The position numbers were made by a program, and so were the translations under genes. From Charina bottae (lineage: Eukaryota > Chordata > Lepidosauria > Squamata > Charinaidae), in contig JALMGJ010000002.1 of NCBI GenBank assembly GCA_023362775.1, positions 32,455,414-32,519,413 on the forward strand: a stretch of 64,000 nt of DNA, given 5' to 3'. The notes below the pieces were generated by a model. It was not told the origin of the DNA and ran no database searches. It was given only the letters and a program-made list of their open reading frames with translations. Below, piece after piece: positions 34,603 through 46,960 of this stretch (positions are counted from its first letter, which is position 1; every line of letters begins with the position of its first letter).

Positions 34603-37600
34603 TGGCGATCACTCGTAGCCGAGTAAGATTGTCTTCCAAAGGTAAAATTTTAATGGTGGATCCGTAAGTGGCTATAAAGGCCAATTCTGGATCCGCACAA
34701 CCTCCCACAATGAGGGCATAGGTTTCCGGGTGGGCATTTGTTTTTTACGACCGCTAGATGGTGACCCCACTGGTCGCGGTAATCCAGTCAGGGAGAAAAT
34801 GAGGCAGACTATGTTTAGGGCACCTTTTCTAGCCCCTCCCCATATGGGGTGAGCAGAGTGGAAGATATGTCGGTATACCATCGGAAGATGGGACTCCCAG
34901 GTCGGAAGATGGTCAAAATGCTACTGGGGAGGAACAGAGGATACGTTCAACTAGCCCCAGATGTGATGACGCAGCTAGCTCAAAGCCGAAAGGACGGCTA
35001 GCGGCCGACGGTGCTGGTGGTGAACGACGAATCCGATGTTCTAAAGATCAACACACCATAGGAACATGGAATGTAAGATCTATGAGCCAGGGCAAATTGG
35101 ATGTGGTTATTGGTGAGATGTCAAGATTAAATATAGACATTTTAGGTGTCAGTGAACTGAAATGGACTGGGATGGGCCACTTCACATCAGATGACCACCA
35201 GATCTACTACTGTGGACAAGAGGACCACAGAAGAAATGGAGTAGCCTTCATAATTAATAATAAAGTGGCTAAAGCAGTGCTTGGATACAATCCAAAAAAT
35301 GATAGAATGATCTCAATTCGAATTCAGGGTAAGCCATTTAACATCACAGTGATCCAAATATACGCCCCAACCACAGATGCTGAAGAAGCATAAGTAGCTC
35401 AGTTCTATGAGGATCTGCAGCACCTACTAGATAATACACCAAAAAGAGATGTTATTTTCATTACAGGAGACTGGAATGCTAAGGTGGGTAGTCAGACGAC
35501 ACCTGGAATTACAGGCAAGCATGGTCTGGGAGAACAAAATGAAGCAGGACATAGGCTGATAGAATTTTGCCAAGACAACTCACTGTGCATAACAAACACT
35601 CTCTTCCAACAACCTAAAAGACGACTTTATACATGGACTTCACCAGATGGTCGACACCGAAATCAGATTGACTACATCCTCTGCAACCAAAGGTGGCGGA
35701 CATCTATACAGTCGGTAAAAACAAGACCTGGAGCTGACTGTAGTTCAGATCACGAACTTATTGCAAAATTTGGAATCAGACTAAAGAGAATAGGGAAGAC
35801 CCACAGATCAGTTAGATATGAGCTCACTAATATTCCTAAGGAATATGCAGTGGAGGTGAAGAATAGATTTAAGGGACTAGATTTAATAGATAGGGTCCCA
35901 GAAGAACTATGGACAGAAGTTCACAACATTGTTCAGGAGGCGGCAAGAAAAAACGTCCCAAAGAAAAAGAAAACGAAGAAGGCAAGATGGCTGTCTGCTG
36001 AAACACTGGAAGTAGCCCAAGAAAGAAGGAAAGCAAAAGGCAACAGTGATAGGGGGAGATATGCCCAATTCAATGCAAAATTCCAGAGGTTAGCCAGAAG
36101 AGATAAGGAATTATTTTTAAACAAGCAATGTGCGGAAGTGGAAGAAGACAATAGAATAGGAAGGACAAGAGACCTCTTCCAGAAAATTAGAAACATCGGA
36201 GGTAAATTCCAGGCAAAAATGGGTATGATCAAAAACAAAGATGGTAAGGACCTAACAGAAGCAGAAGAGATCAAGAAAAGTTGGCAAGAATATACCGAAG
36301 ATCTGTATAGGTAGGATAATAATATTGGAGATAGCTTTGACGGTGTGGTCAGTGAGTTAGAGCCAGACATCCTGAAGAGTGAGGTTGAATGGGCCTTAAG
36401 AAGCATTGCTAATAACAAGGCAGCAGGAGACGACGGTATCCCAGCTGAACTGTTTAAAATCTTGCAAGATGATGCTGTCAAGGTGATGCATGCCATATGC
36501 CAGCAAATTTGGAAAACACAAGAATGGTCATCAGATTGGAAAAAATCAACTTATATCCCCATACCAAAAAAGGGAAGCACTAAAGAATGTTCAAACTATC
36601 GAACAGTGGCACTTATTTCACATGCCAGTAAGGTAATGCTCAAGATCTTGCAAGGTAGACTCCAGCAATTCATGGAGCGAGAATTGCCAGATGTACAAGC
36701 TGGGTTTAGAAAAGGCAGAGGAACTAGAGACCAAATTGCCAATATCCGCTGGATAATGGAGAAAGCCAGGGAATTTCAGAAATACATCTTTTTCTGTTTC
36801 ATTGACTATTCTAAAGCCTTTGACTGTGTGGATCATAACAAATTGTGGCAAGTTCTTGGTGGTATGGGGATACCAAGTCATCTTGTCTGCCTCCTGAGGA
36901 ATCTGTATAACGACCAAGTAGCAACGGTAAGAACAGAGCACGGAACAACGGACTGGTTTAAGATTGGGAAAGGAGTACGGCAGGGCTGTATACTCTCACC
37001 CTACCTATTCAACCTGTATGCAGAACACATCATGCGACATGCTGGGCTTGAGGAATCCAAGGCTGGAGTTAAAATCGCTGGAAGAAACATTAACAATCTC
37101 AGATATACAGATGATACCACTTTGATGGCTGAAAGCGAGGAGGAATTGAGGAGCCTTATGACAAAGGTGAAAGAAGAAAGTGCAAAAGCTGGGTTGCAGT
37201 TAAACCTCAAAAAAACCAAGATTATGGCAACGAGCTTGATTGATGACTGGCAAATAGAGGGAGAAAAAGTGGAGGCAGTGACAGACTTTGTATTTCTAGG
37301 TGCAAAGATTACTGCAGACGCTGACTGCAGCCAGGAAATCAGAAGACGTCTACTTCTTGGGAGGAGAGCAATGGCAAATCTTGATAAAATAGTTAAGAGC
37401 AGAGACATCACACTGACAACAAAGGTCCGCATAGTTAAAGCAATGGTATTCCCTGTAGTAACCTATGGCTGCGAGAGCTGGACCATAAGGAAGGCTGAGC
37501 GAAGGAAGATAGATGCTTTTGAACTGTGGTGTTGGAGGAAAATTCTGAGAGTGCCTTGGACTGCAAGAAGATCAAACCAGTCCATACTCCAGGAAATCAA

Positions 37601-37884
37601 GCCAGACTGCTCACTTGAGGGAATGATATTAAAGGCAAAACTGAAGTACTTTGGCCACATCATGAGAAGACAGGATACCCTGGAGAAGAAGCTGATGCTA
37701 GGGAAAGTGGAAGGCAAAAGGAAGAGGGGCCGACCAAGGGCAAGATGGATGGATGATATTCTGGAGGTGACGGACTCGACCGTGGGGGAGCTGGGGATGG
37801 TGATGGCCGACAGAAAGCTCTGGCGTGGACTGGTCCATGAAGTCACGAAGAGTCGGAAACGACTGAACGAATAAACAACAACAA
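34603..37884 (+). mobile_element. RTE-BovB LINE, copy 2
   Basis: Counterpart of 13,425-16,706: endonuclease segments 35,082-35,393 and 35,484-36,314, reverse transcriptase 36,345-37,874, the same two disabling stops and the same tail. Confidence 0.93.
36345..37874 (+). pseudogene. BovB reverse transcriptase, copy 2
   Basis: Identical 509-residue translation to 15,167-16,696, with YTDD catalytic motif and the WCWRKILRVPWTARRSN C-terminal signature. Confidence 0.93.
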
Positions 37885-38777
37885 AAGAGTGGATCCTAAA
37901 TAGGGCTGCTCAGTCGTGGATACAGCTGCCGAACTACTCAACTGCCTCGATCCTTGAGTCAGGGTGACTGAATCCGTATCCACCACCCATGTGCTGGTCC
38001 ATGACTAGGAGCTTCCGGATTTCACAGTCCTGCCCCCGTTGCCATTTGTCAATCGCCATGGGACTTTTGGTTGTTTTGGGTTTGGTGTGGTTGGAAGACG
38101 CCTGTGCGTGAATTTGTTTTATGTGTGGAGATCGGTGCACAACGATCAGCACACAACCTTCACAGAAAAAGGCTCTAATCCAATGGCATGGATACCATGA
38201 CGATTGGTGACCTTTTGTCTGCTGCAGCCTTCATCCGCCTTCGCAGCCGTTGTAACAATACACCTTGTTATCTTCCGCCTGTTCTGCCATTGAGGACTTT
38301 CTTGGATCGTTCTTTGTCTGGTTCCTCCCCCTGGACCTTACCTCCATGGGTGACCCTACCAGGAGTACATGACTCCCGACGGCTTCGCTCACAGGGTTCA
38401 TTGGGAACACACAAGCCCACTCACCACAACAAGGTGACGATCCAGCGAGTGAGAAGAGTCTGCAACACAAACATTTCAACTATCCCTATCCTGCATCAGA
38501 TTCGGGGGTAACTAGACTAGAGTGCTGTAGCACCTCTGGCACAGAGAACAATCCCTGCTAAGGGTAAGTACAATAAGGGTCAGTTGGACTTGATTCCCAT
38601 TCAGCAAAATTTTAGGCAACCTGATGGGATTTCAGACTTTGGGGTTTCTCCTAGCTTCATTTGTACCACTATGATTTAGCCCACACTCCACAAAGAAACA
38701 ACAAGCACTGGCAACTAAGTATTTTAATTTTAAAAAAAACTCCTGTAGTAGCTGAGGCTAAGTTTATTGTGCAATGT

Positions 38778-38913
38778 TAAGGGGCGTGGTGGCTCAGCAG
38801 GTAAGATGCTAGGCTTGTTGATCGGAGGATTGCAAGTTTGGAGGTTCGAATCCCTAGTCCTGTGTGATGGAGTGAGCTCCTGCAGTAGCCCCAGCTCTTG
38901 CCAAGCTAAATAT
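38778..38913 (+). mobile_element. Sauria-type SINE head, copy 2
   Basis: Counterpart of 17,600-17,735; truncated before the BovB-like tail. Confidence 0.8.
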
Positions 38914-39023
38914 TTCTTACAAAAGGGGATTATGGATATCTCCACAATCTCTTTTAAATTTATCTTTTAAAGCTAATACCTTATTGTGTGTGTGTTTCTG
39001 TGTGTGTCTGTTTCTGTGTGTGT

Positions 39024-39275
39024 GCCTTTGAGTCAGTTTTTGACTCCTGGGTTGTGCCTGAACTAGTCCCTGCATTTTTCCTGGCAAGATTTTGGAAGTG
39101 GTTTGCCCTTGCCTGCTTCTTCTTCTGGGGCTGAGGGAGAGAGTCTGGCCCAAGGTCACCCAGCTGGCTTTGTGTCTAAGACAGGACTGGAACTCACAGT
39201 TTCAGTGTTTCTAGCTTGGTGCCTTTAGCTTGGTGCCTTAACAGTTAAGGCTTAACCACTACACCAAACTGGCTC
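39024..39275 (-). mobile_element. tRNA-related SINE, minus strand, copy 2
   Basis: Counterpart of 17,846-18,097. Confidence 0.65.
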
Positions 39276-39954
39276 ATATAGCAACACCGTATTGCTTGGG
39301 TTCTACCTGTATCTGTACCTTACATCTTGTAGCTCTTATCTAATTTTGCAATCTGGTTTTGGCTTCACCAATGGTCTTGGATTTCTATTGCTGTAAAGTA
39401 TGTATTGGTCCAGCTACTCTATTCCTAAGCCAATGCTCCTTCTCTGTTCACCACTGGGCTTCCTCTTCCAGAGCTCTTTCCTTGCTCCACTTCAGAGAGG
39501 CGATGGTGGAAGAGAGAAGGAACACTCGTTGTGCACCCCAGTTCCTAGTTGCTGCCACCTCTATTTCCCTTCTGCTCTGCAAGGCTTTGGTCTCATTGAA
39601 AAACTTCAGGCTTCAGCCAGGGTCCCATTCCAAGCTCTGTGGCTGAGCTTTTTCACAGCCCAGAAATGACCCGACAGCTGGCAGGTCTTTGGGTCTTTTC
39701 TCCTGAGTGCCAACACCAGCTTGCCTGTTTGTCCCAATGTCTCCACTCTACAGCTTCCATGTAATCCTTCTCTCTTCACCCTCCATATCCAGCTGCTGGT
39801 CCAGTTGAATCAGCAGCTGTGCCATCTGAAGGCTGGGGGAGAACTGAAATGGGATGCTTCCGATCCCCAAAGCAATTTACAGTTGGGTTTGCTCCCCAGA
39901 CAGGAACCTTTTTAGACACTAGGATAAAGGGTATGATTTCGTGCTGTCTGAAGT

Positions 39955-40040
<86 letters not shown>
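39955..40040. repeat. (GATA)n(GACA)n microsatellite, copy 2
   Basis: Same unit counts as 18,777-18,862. Confidence 0.95.
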
Positions 40041-40041
<1 letters not shown>

Positions 40042-40450
40042 CATAGGATTTTTTTCAAAAAACTAAAGTATAGTAAATTAACAAAATCTCATGCAATTTC
40101 TCAGGGAAACACTTGGATGGCATGAGATTCAGTTAACTCTTGAACTTTCAGCCTTATGTGGTTTTCATCTTTTTGAAAATTATGGTGCTGAGCTATGGCT
40201 TGGCAGGACCATATAGTGATTCCTTCAAGAAAGTGGAAGACATATCTGAAAAAGATCCTGTATTCCCTGCAGAAGGAGGCAGAGGAGCTCCTCATCAAAT
40301 CCTGAATTATTCTCTTTCAGACAGAAGTGCTGAGCTGAACAGGTTGAATTCTTCAGAGCACTTCCAATCAAGAAGAATAGCCATAAACATCTAGAAGAAA
40401 GGCTCACAGGGGAATGTGGAAGTTGCACATGTGATTTTCTGTGTCTGCAG

Positions 40451-40678
40451 CTTCATCTGCTCCTGAGAAACTTCCAGCATCACAATCTTTACAGGGATGG
40501 GGTTTCTTTGGATGAAAACGGAGTTCCTGTGGCTGACTTTGATATCATGCACTGGACAGTGTTTCCCAACAAGTCTGAAGATGGCGTGAAATTTGGGAGT
40601 GTAGAAAGAGGACCCTCCTCCAACGTCAAGGTCGCCATCAATCAGAGTGCCATCCTATGGCCAACGTCATTTAACAAG
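40451..40678 (+). CDS. V2R exon 4, divergent paralogue
   Basis: A 228-bp exon between gtctgcag and AACAAG|GTAGCT, same phases as 19,622-19,849. It encodes DGVSLDENGVPVADFDIMHW and INQSAILWPTSFNK. It differs from the first exon 4 at about 19 of 228 bases by eye, many changing the protein. No exon 5 or 6 follows within the window, so the unit is cut off by the transposon nest or never had them. Confidence 0.88.
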
Positions 40679-40797
40679 GTAGCTCATGCTGCTTGGGTTT
40701 TGGTCTTCTATTCAACTTCCTATATGCAAACTTTTCTGTTCAGATAGAATTATCTGGAACCTGCTATATCACCAATTTCAAAAAACAAAAGTATAGT

Positions 40798-41128
40798 ACA
40801 TTAACAAAATCTCATGCAGTTTCTCAGGGAAACACTTGGATCTAATGAGATTCAGTTTTTTCTTGAACTTTCAGCCTTATGTGGTTTTGATCTTTGTTAA
40901 AATTATGGTGCTGAGCTATGGTTTGGTAGGACCATATAGTGATTCCTTCAAGAAAGTGGAAGACATATCTGAAAAAGATCCAGTATTCCCTGGAGAAGGA
41001 GGAAGGGGAGCTCCCCATCAAATCCTGAATCATTCTCTTTCGGTCAGAAGTGCTGAGCTGAACAGGTTGAATACTTCAGAGCACTTCCAATCCAGAAGAA
41101 TAGCCATAAACACCTTGAAGAAAGGCTC
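40798..41128 (+). repeat. Third copy of the pre-exon-4 intron segment, truncated
   Basis: Repeats 40,077-40,400 (start 'ttaacaaaatctcatgca', later 'gccttatgtggtttt.atctt'), ending at 'cttgaagaaaggctc' just short of exon 4. An additional partial tandem duplication with small differences. Confidence 0.85.
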
Positions 41129-41831
41129 TATATGAAAATACTATGATAGAAGAAGATGACGTTGGAATAGATGGTGTTTTTACTGTTCTGGAGGAAAATG
41201 GAAAACTCTCAGCTGAAAATTCTGGATTGGTGTTTATGGGATTAAAACGATTGTTTAACTTTAGGACTGCAAAAGGAATTGCCAAGCGGGGGAAATGTTA
41301 TGACTATTTCAATCAATGTTGTGGGAAAGAAGAGTATGTTATGTGGGATTTTTTTTTGCTCTTTCGCTGGAAGACTGTTAGATCTTTGTAAAAAAAATGC
41401 TGTTGGTGTAATGTTGAAATATCTGAATGTCCTGGTATATTTTGAGGAGGGGTAAAAAATTAAGAATATTTAATTGGACTGATAATGAGGTTAATATGAT
41501 TTACAGGATTTTTGATTTCTAAGACTTAAAAGATATTGACAAGTTCTGGTAATATTTTATATTATTTTAAGCATAATTAGGGTTAAGATTGTTAATTATA
41601 TAAGTAAACAATTTATAAAAATTAAGAATATTTAATTGGATTGATAAAGAGACTAATATGATTGTTTTATAGGGTTATAGATTTGTAAAACTTAAAGGAT
41701 ATTGGTAAGATATAAAGTTTTATACTGTTTTTGAGATCTAATAGGGTTAAGATTGTTTATTATAAAGGCAGACAATTTATTTTTTCCATTATTTGATGTT
41801 TTTTGTGTAGACAGAAGTATAAAGAATAGTA
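41129..41831 (+). mobile_element. L1-like remnant with ~170-bp tandem repeat
   Basis: AT-rich sequence with an acidic open stretch (EEDDVGIDGVFTVLEENGK) and a degenerate direct repeat: 'aagaatatttaattgga.tgataa' near 41,460 and again near 41,625, about 170 bp apart. Together with 51,182-51,556 it appears to be one L1-type sequence split by the gypsy insertion. The L1 assignment of this left part is tentative. Confidence 0.5.
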
Positions 41832-42207
41832 TGTGAGGGTCTCCCTGTGCAGGGCAACGTTTCTCTTAAAAGACGAGACTTCAGCTCTCTTTATAAGCAG
41901 AAAACGATTTATTGCATACACTGAGGTAACAACACGTTAAAGGCAAGGATGACGGCTAGAGTCCTGGGTTGGCTTTTTATACTCTCCCGCCTATCGCCCA
42001 AACCCCTCCCCGTTGCAGGCTTCACTCCGGGCCGCTCTTCTTATGTCATCATGCTTGAACACGTATTTATCCGTCAGCCTAGTGGCGTGATTGTGGCTCG
42101 ATTTCTTGTCTCCGCCCTGCTCTGCTATTTGTCAGTTTCGTTCAGTCTGTTTAAATTTGCCGCGTTTTTTAATGGCGGAACCCTGGGGCCATGCCAGGGT
42201 TCTGACA
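41832..42207 (-). repeat. Gypsy LTR, extra leftmost copy
   Basis: 376-bp LTR, TGTGAGGG...GTTCTGACA, apparently identical to 46,585-46,960. It is preceded by almost the same flank (gaagtata.agaatagta). Plus-strand open frames beginning MTARVLGWLF in all three LTRs are antisense artefacts. Confidence 0.9.
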
Positions 42208-42434
42208 TGCCGCCGTCCCAAGATCGTCCCCCTCTCCTTTCGGCCTTCGTCCTGTCCATGGTCTTTGTGTCCGGAGCAAATAGAACATAGTCAATGTAGG
42301 GGTCAACGGGGCTTGTCGGGGAATTTACGATGGAAGTCCCTAATTAGGGCTGGCGCCTGCATATGTTCCGCTGCCACCCATTCCTTGAAACCCTCTGGGA
42401 GGTGCCGCCATTTGACTAAGTATTGTAGCCGCCC
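42208..42434 (-). mobile_element. Gypsy 3' internal end with chromodomain C-terminus
   Basis: First 70 bp identical to the internal sequence next to the LTR at 46,585-46,960. Then, minus strand, the end of a chromodomain: LQYLVKWRHLPEGFKEWVAA and FHRKFPDKPR, then a stop. This is the part deleted from the neighbouring element, so it comes from a fuller version. Cut at about 42,434 by L1 sequence. Confidence 0.85.
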
Positions 42435-42640
42435 TCTACTAGTAGAAAAAGATCAAGTAGTAGAAAAAACCTCAACTAGTAGAAAAAGATCAAGAAGGTA
42501 GATTTATATTGGTAGAAATAGAATGTCAAAATACAAAAATAATGATAATAGGAATCTACGCTCCAAATAACGAGCAAAAAAATTTCTTTTAAAAAATTTC
42601 AGAAATAATTTCAGAAAAGAGGATTGAAAATTGTATATTA

Positions 42641-42964
42641 ATGGGTGATTTAAACGGGGTAGTAGAACCAGAGATTGATAGAAAATCAGAAAATCATATT
42701 AATAAAAATCAAGGGAAACTACCCAAGGAATTTTTTAATATGACAAAAAACCTAATGCTAATAGATGGATGGAGATACAAAAATGGAAATAAGAAAGAAT
42801 ATACCTATTATTCAAATAGATTTAATTCCTTTTCCAGAATTGACATGATTTGGGTTACAAAAAATTTGGAAAATAAAATTAGAGATATGACAATTAATGC
42901 AAAAACGCTGTCTGACCATAATCCTGTTTGTATGACCTTAAACATAAATAAAAAAAATATATAG
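42641..42964 (+). pseudogene. L1 endonuclease C-terminal half
   Basis: APE-type endonuclease residues MGDLNGVV, FSRIDMIWV and LSDHNPVCMTLNI; the last two are the conserved catalytic and metal-binding motifs. The N-terminal half is missing except for the preceding out-of-frame IYAPN segment. Confidence 0.88.
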
Positions 42965-43620
42965 ATGGAAAATGAATGAAAATATACTCAAAGATAATAA
43001 AAATGTAGAAGACCTAGAGAAGAAATTACAAGAATTTCTAAAATGGAACATGAATAACGAAGTAAGTATAGAAAAGGTTTGGGAAACAAGCAAAGCATTC
43101 ATGAGAGGCAACTTGATTTCGAAAAACAAATATATTAAAAATAGATTTTTTAAAAAATAGAAACATTAATGAATCAGATAAAAGAAAAAGAACTAGAATT
43201 GCAAAAAAATAAAAAAGAAAGAAAGAAAAGGAAGAGATAATGAACCAGATAAAATGGCTACAATCTCAGCTTAAGATCGAGTTAACAGAAGAATTAGATA
43301 AAAAATTAAAATTTATAAAACAAAGAAACTTTGAGCAGGCAAATAAACCAGGAAAATGGTTAATGTACAAACTGAGAAAAGAAAGAGAGAAAAGAATTAT
43401 AAATAAAATAAAAAATAAAAATATGGAGCTCACATATAATGAAGACATTAAGAGAGTTTTTTTTGATTATTATACAAACCTATATCAGGAGCAGAAAATC
43501 CCAGCAGATAAAGTAGAAGAATATATTAAAAATTGTAACATAGAAAAATTAACAGAAGAAGATAAGTAACTTACAAACCACAATATTACAACCCAAGAAA
43601 TCAGAGAAGCAATTAAAAAA

Positions 43621-45672
43621 TTGAAAGTAAATAAGGCACCAGGGACAGACGGACTCACAGCAGATTATTATAAAAAACTACAAGAACAATTAATTAAACC
43701 ATTAGAAGAAATGTTTAATTCAATACTTCAAGGGTCAGAAATACCTGAATCATGGAAAGAGGCTAACATTACACTAATCCCAAAGGAAAATCAGGATCCA
43801 ACAGATTGTAAAAATTATAGGCCAATTTCATTATTAAATAACGACTATAAAATTTTTACTATTATTCTTGCGGAAAGACTCAAAAATTTTTTACAGAAAA
43901 TTATTAATCAAGATCAAAATGGATTTCTGCCGACTAGACAAATAAAAGATAATATTAGAAATGTAATTGATTTAATAAAATATGCTAAAGTACACAATGA
44001 AAAACAAATAACACTACTATTTTTAGACGCAGAAAAAGCTTTTGACAACGTAAATTGGAATTTTATGTTCAAAGTATTAGAAAAAAAAGATTTTGGAAAT
44101 AAATTCATAAACGCAATAAAAGCAATATATAGGATACAAAAAGCAAGAATAATAGTAAACGATGAACTAACACAGGAATGTAAAATAATGAAAGGTACTA
44201 GGCAAGGATGCCCTATCTCCCCATTATTATTTATACTGGTACTAGAGGTTTTATTAGATGAAATAAGGAAAGATCAAGAAATAGAGGGGATTAAGATCAA
44301 GAAAGAAGAATACAAATTAAAGGCGTTCGCTGATGATCTAGTAATAACATTACAAAATCCAATAAACTCAATAACAAAATTGATCTCTAAACTACAAGAA
44401 TATGGTGAAGTATCAGGATTTAAAATAAATAAGGAAAAAACCAAAATGATAAATTTAAATATGCCTAAAGAAGAAATAGACAAAATAGAACAAATATCAG
44501 GTTTCCAAAATGTTAAAAAAATTAAGTACTTAGGAATTCAAATAACAAATAATAATTTGGATTTATATAAAAATAATTATGAAGGCTTATGGAAAGAAAT
44601 CAAAAAAGATTTGGAGAAATGGGCAAATTTGCAAATATCCCTATTAGGCAGAATTGCCACAATAAAAATGAATATTTTACCAAGATTTTTATACCTGTTT
44701 CAAACAATCCCAATTACAATAAAAGATCAAATTTTTACAAAATGGCAAAGAGAAATAACAAAATTTATTTGGCAAAAAAAACCCCCTAGAATTAAACTTA
44801 AATACCTACAAGATACTAAAAATAGAGGGGGTTTAGCAATGCCTGATTTAAAATTGTATTATGAAACATGCGGGTTAATTTGGATTAGAGACTGGATTAA
44901 ATTAGAAGATGGAAAAACAATAAACTTGGAAGGACACGACAACAGGTATGGGTGGCATGACTATATGTGGCATAATAGATGCAAAGTACATAAGTTATTC
45001 CACAATCATATAATTAGGAAGTCACTATTAAAAATTTGGAGCAAATATAAAAAAACGTTACTACCTGGCTTGCCATTATGGGTATCGCCACAGGAGGCAG
45101 GCGCCAGAATGGGGAATCAAACAGATAAGGATTTTATAAAATATCAAAACTTGTTAAAAATGGAAGGAAATAATTATAGACTAAAAACACGGGAGGAACT
45201 AGAAAATGAAAATATAACGTGCCACTGGTTTACGTACTTTCAACTAAAAGAACAATATAAAATCGACAATAAAAACTTTCAATTCATAAAAGATCAAAAT
45301 AATTGGGACAATATATTAGAACGAGACAAGGACCACTTGATATCAAAAATTTACAAGATATTATTGGAAATGAAAACTAAAGATATAAAAATTAAAAATT
45401 ATATGAAGAAATGGGAAGAAGATTTAGGTATAGAAATTACATATGAGCAGTGGCAAAAAAATTGGTTAAAAAATATAAAATTCACCCTAAGTAATAGTTT
45501 AAGGGAAAACATATACAAATTGATATATAGATGGTACCTATCACCTGAGGTGCTATTTAAATCAAAAATTAGAAATACGAATATCTGTTGGAAATGCAAA
45601 AAAAAAAAAGAGGATCTTTTTACCACATATGGTGGTTATGTGACAAAGCAAGAAAATATTGGACTAAAATAA
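43621..45672 (+). pseudogene. L1 ORF2 reverse transcriptase to C-terminus
   Basis: A 683-residue open segment: KVNKAPGTDGLTADYYKKLQ, NYRPISLLNNDYKIFT, FLDAEKAFDNVNW, GTRQGCPISPLLF, catalytic AFADDLVITLQNP, then LPLWVSPQEAG and TCHWFTYFQLKEQYKID. The frame is lost in an A-run (45,599-45,610) inside the Cys-rich motif CWKCKK; the final 130 residues continue in another frame (45,588-45,989). Confidence 0.92.
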
Positions 45673-46584
45673 ATACATATATAAAAGAAATGTTAGGTAA
45701 AGATATACAAATGAAACCAGAAATCTATTTACTAGGCAAAACTGATGATACCATGAATAAAAGACAAAAGACATTATTTTTATATTTAAGTACAGCAGCA
45801 AGAGTAAAATATGCGCAATTATGGAAGGAAGAAAATATACCAACAAAAGAAGATTGGATTATGAAATTAATGGAATTAATGCAAGCAGACAGATTAACTA
45901 ACCTAATAAAAGGGAAAGAAATAGGGAAGCATAAAGAGATATGGGACCCTTTTACAGAGTATCTTAAAAAGGAATACAATATTAAATGAATATATATGTA
46001 ATTATACAACTATAAATAAAAATATAGTAAGGGGGGGGGAAATAAGGAAATATAGAAAGTAAGAGAGAAAATGTATACAAATTGGTTACATTTAATGTTC
46101 TGAGTTAAGAAAGCCGGAAGTAATTTTAAAGGTGTATGAATATGTAGTATGTATGTGTAGGTAGTAGAGGTTAAGTCTTTAAAAAATAAGAAAGGAAAAA
46201 TGCATAAGAGAATAATAGAATAAGTATATATATATAGAAACATAAAAATGAAAGAAAGGAATTAAAGAACTAAAAATAGATAAAAAAGATAAGGGAGGGA
46301 TTTTGTGGATTAAGAGATATGTAGCAGTGGGAGAGGAGTATGGGAGGTAAGAAGGTAGGAAGGAAAAAGAAAGTAGAAATGGATAAATAGAATTGAAAGA
46401 TCGGATTATATAAAAGACTAGAAATAAAAATTTATAAGTTATAAGACTATGAAAATATGCAATTGATGAAATGCCTAAGTGTAAATGAGATATGTTTTAT
46501 GTAAAATGTAAATGTCTGTGTTAAATGTTAAATGTAAATAAAGTTTATTTTTTAATAAAAAAAAAAGAAGTATATAGAATAGTA

Positions 46585-46960
46585 TGTGAGGGTCTCCCTG
46601 TGCAGGGCAACGTTTCTCTTAAAAGACGAGACTTCAGCTCTCTTTATAAGCAGAAAACGATTTATTGCATACACTGAGGTAACAACACGTTAAAGGCAAG
46701 GATGACGGCTAGAGTCCTGGGTTGGCTTTTTATACTCTCCCGCCTATCGCCCAAACCCCTCCCCGTTGCAGGCTTCACTCCGGGCCGCTCTTCTTATGTC
46801 ATCATGCTTGAACACGTATTTATCCGTCAGCCTAGTGGCGTGATTGTGGCTCGATTTCTTGTCTCCGCCCTGCTCTGCTATTTGTCAGTTTCGTTCAGTC
46901 TGTTTAAATTTGCCGCGTTTTTTAATGGCGGAACCCTGGGGCCATGCCAGGGTTCTGACA
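46585..46960 (-). repeat. Gypsy 3' LTR
   Basis: 376 bp. Plus strand starts TGTGAGGG after tagta and ends GTTCTGACA. A G-rich polypurine tract (ggagagggggacg on the minus strand) lies about 20 bp inside. Confidence 0.92.

Larger units (their letters stand above)
21179..40069. repeat. Copy 2 of the ~21.2-kb tandem duplication
   Basis: Direct repeat of bases 1-18,891 in the same orientation. To its left, bases 18,892-21,178 complete the period and hold a SINE, V2R exons 4 and 5 and the 3' tail of the second L1. Past 40,069 similarity to copy 1 continues but drops to roughly 92% in V2R exon 4. Confidence 0.95.
42474..46565 (+). mobile_element. L1 LINE, 5'-truncated, plus strand
   Basis: Starts inside the endonuclease of ORF2 and runs to an A-rich tail after 'aaataaagtttattttttaa'. 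It keeps the endonuclease C-terminal half, reverse transcriptase, Cys-rich end and an approximately 550-bp 3' UTR. Several frameshifts disable it. Its 5' junction contains a repeated ctagtagaaaaagatcaag motif (42,437 and 42,474). Confidence 0.9.

Noticed and set aside
41949..42290. Plus-strand frame starting MTARVLGWLF, present in all three gypsy LTRs
   Set aside because: It is antisense to the element, lies wholly in the LTR and neighbouring UTR, and has no recognisable domain; repetition reflects LTR copies.
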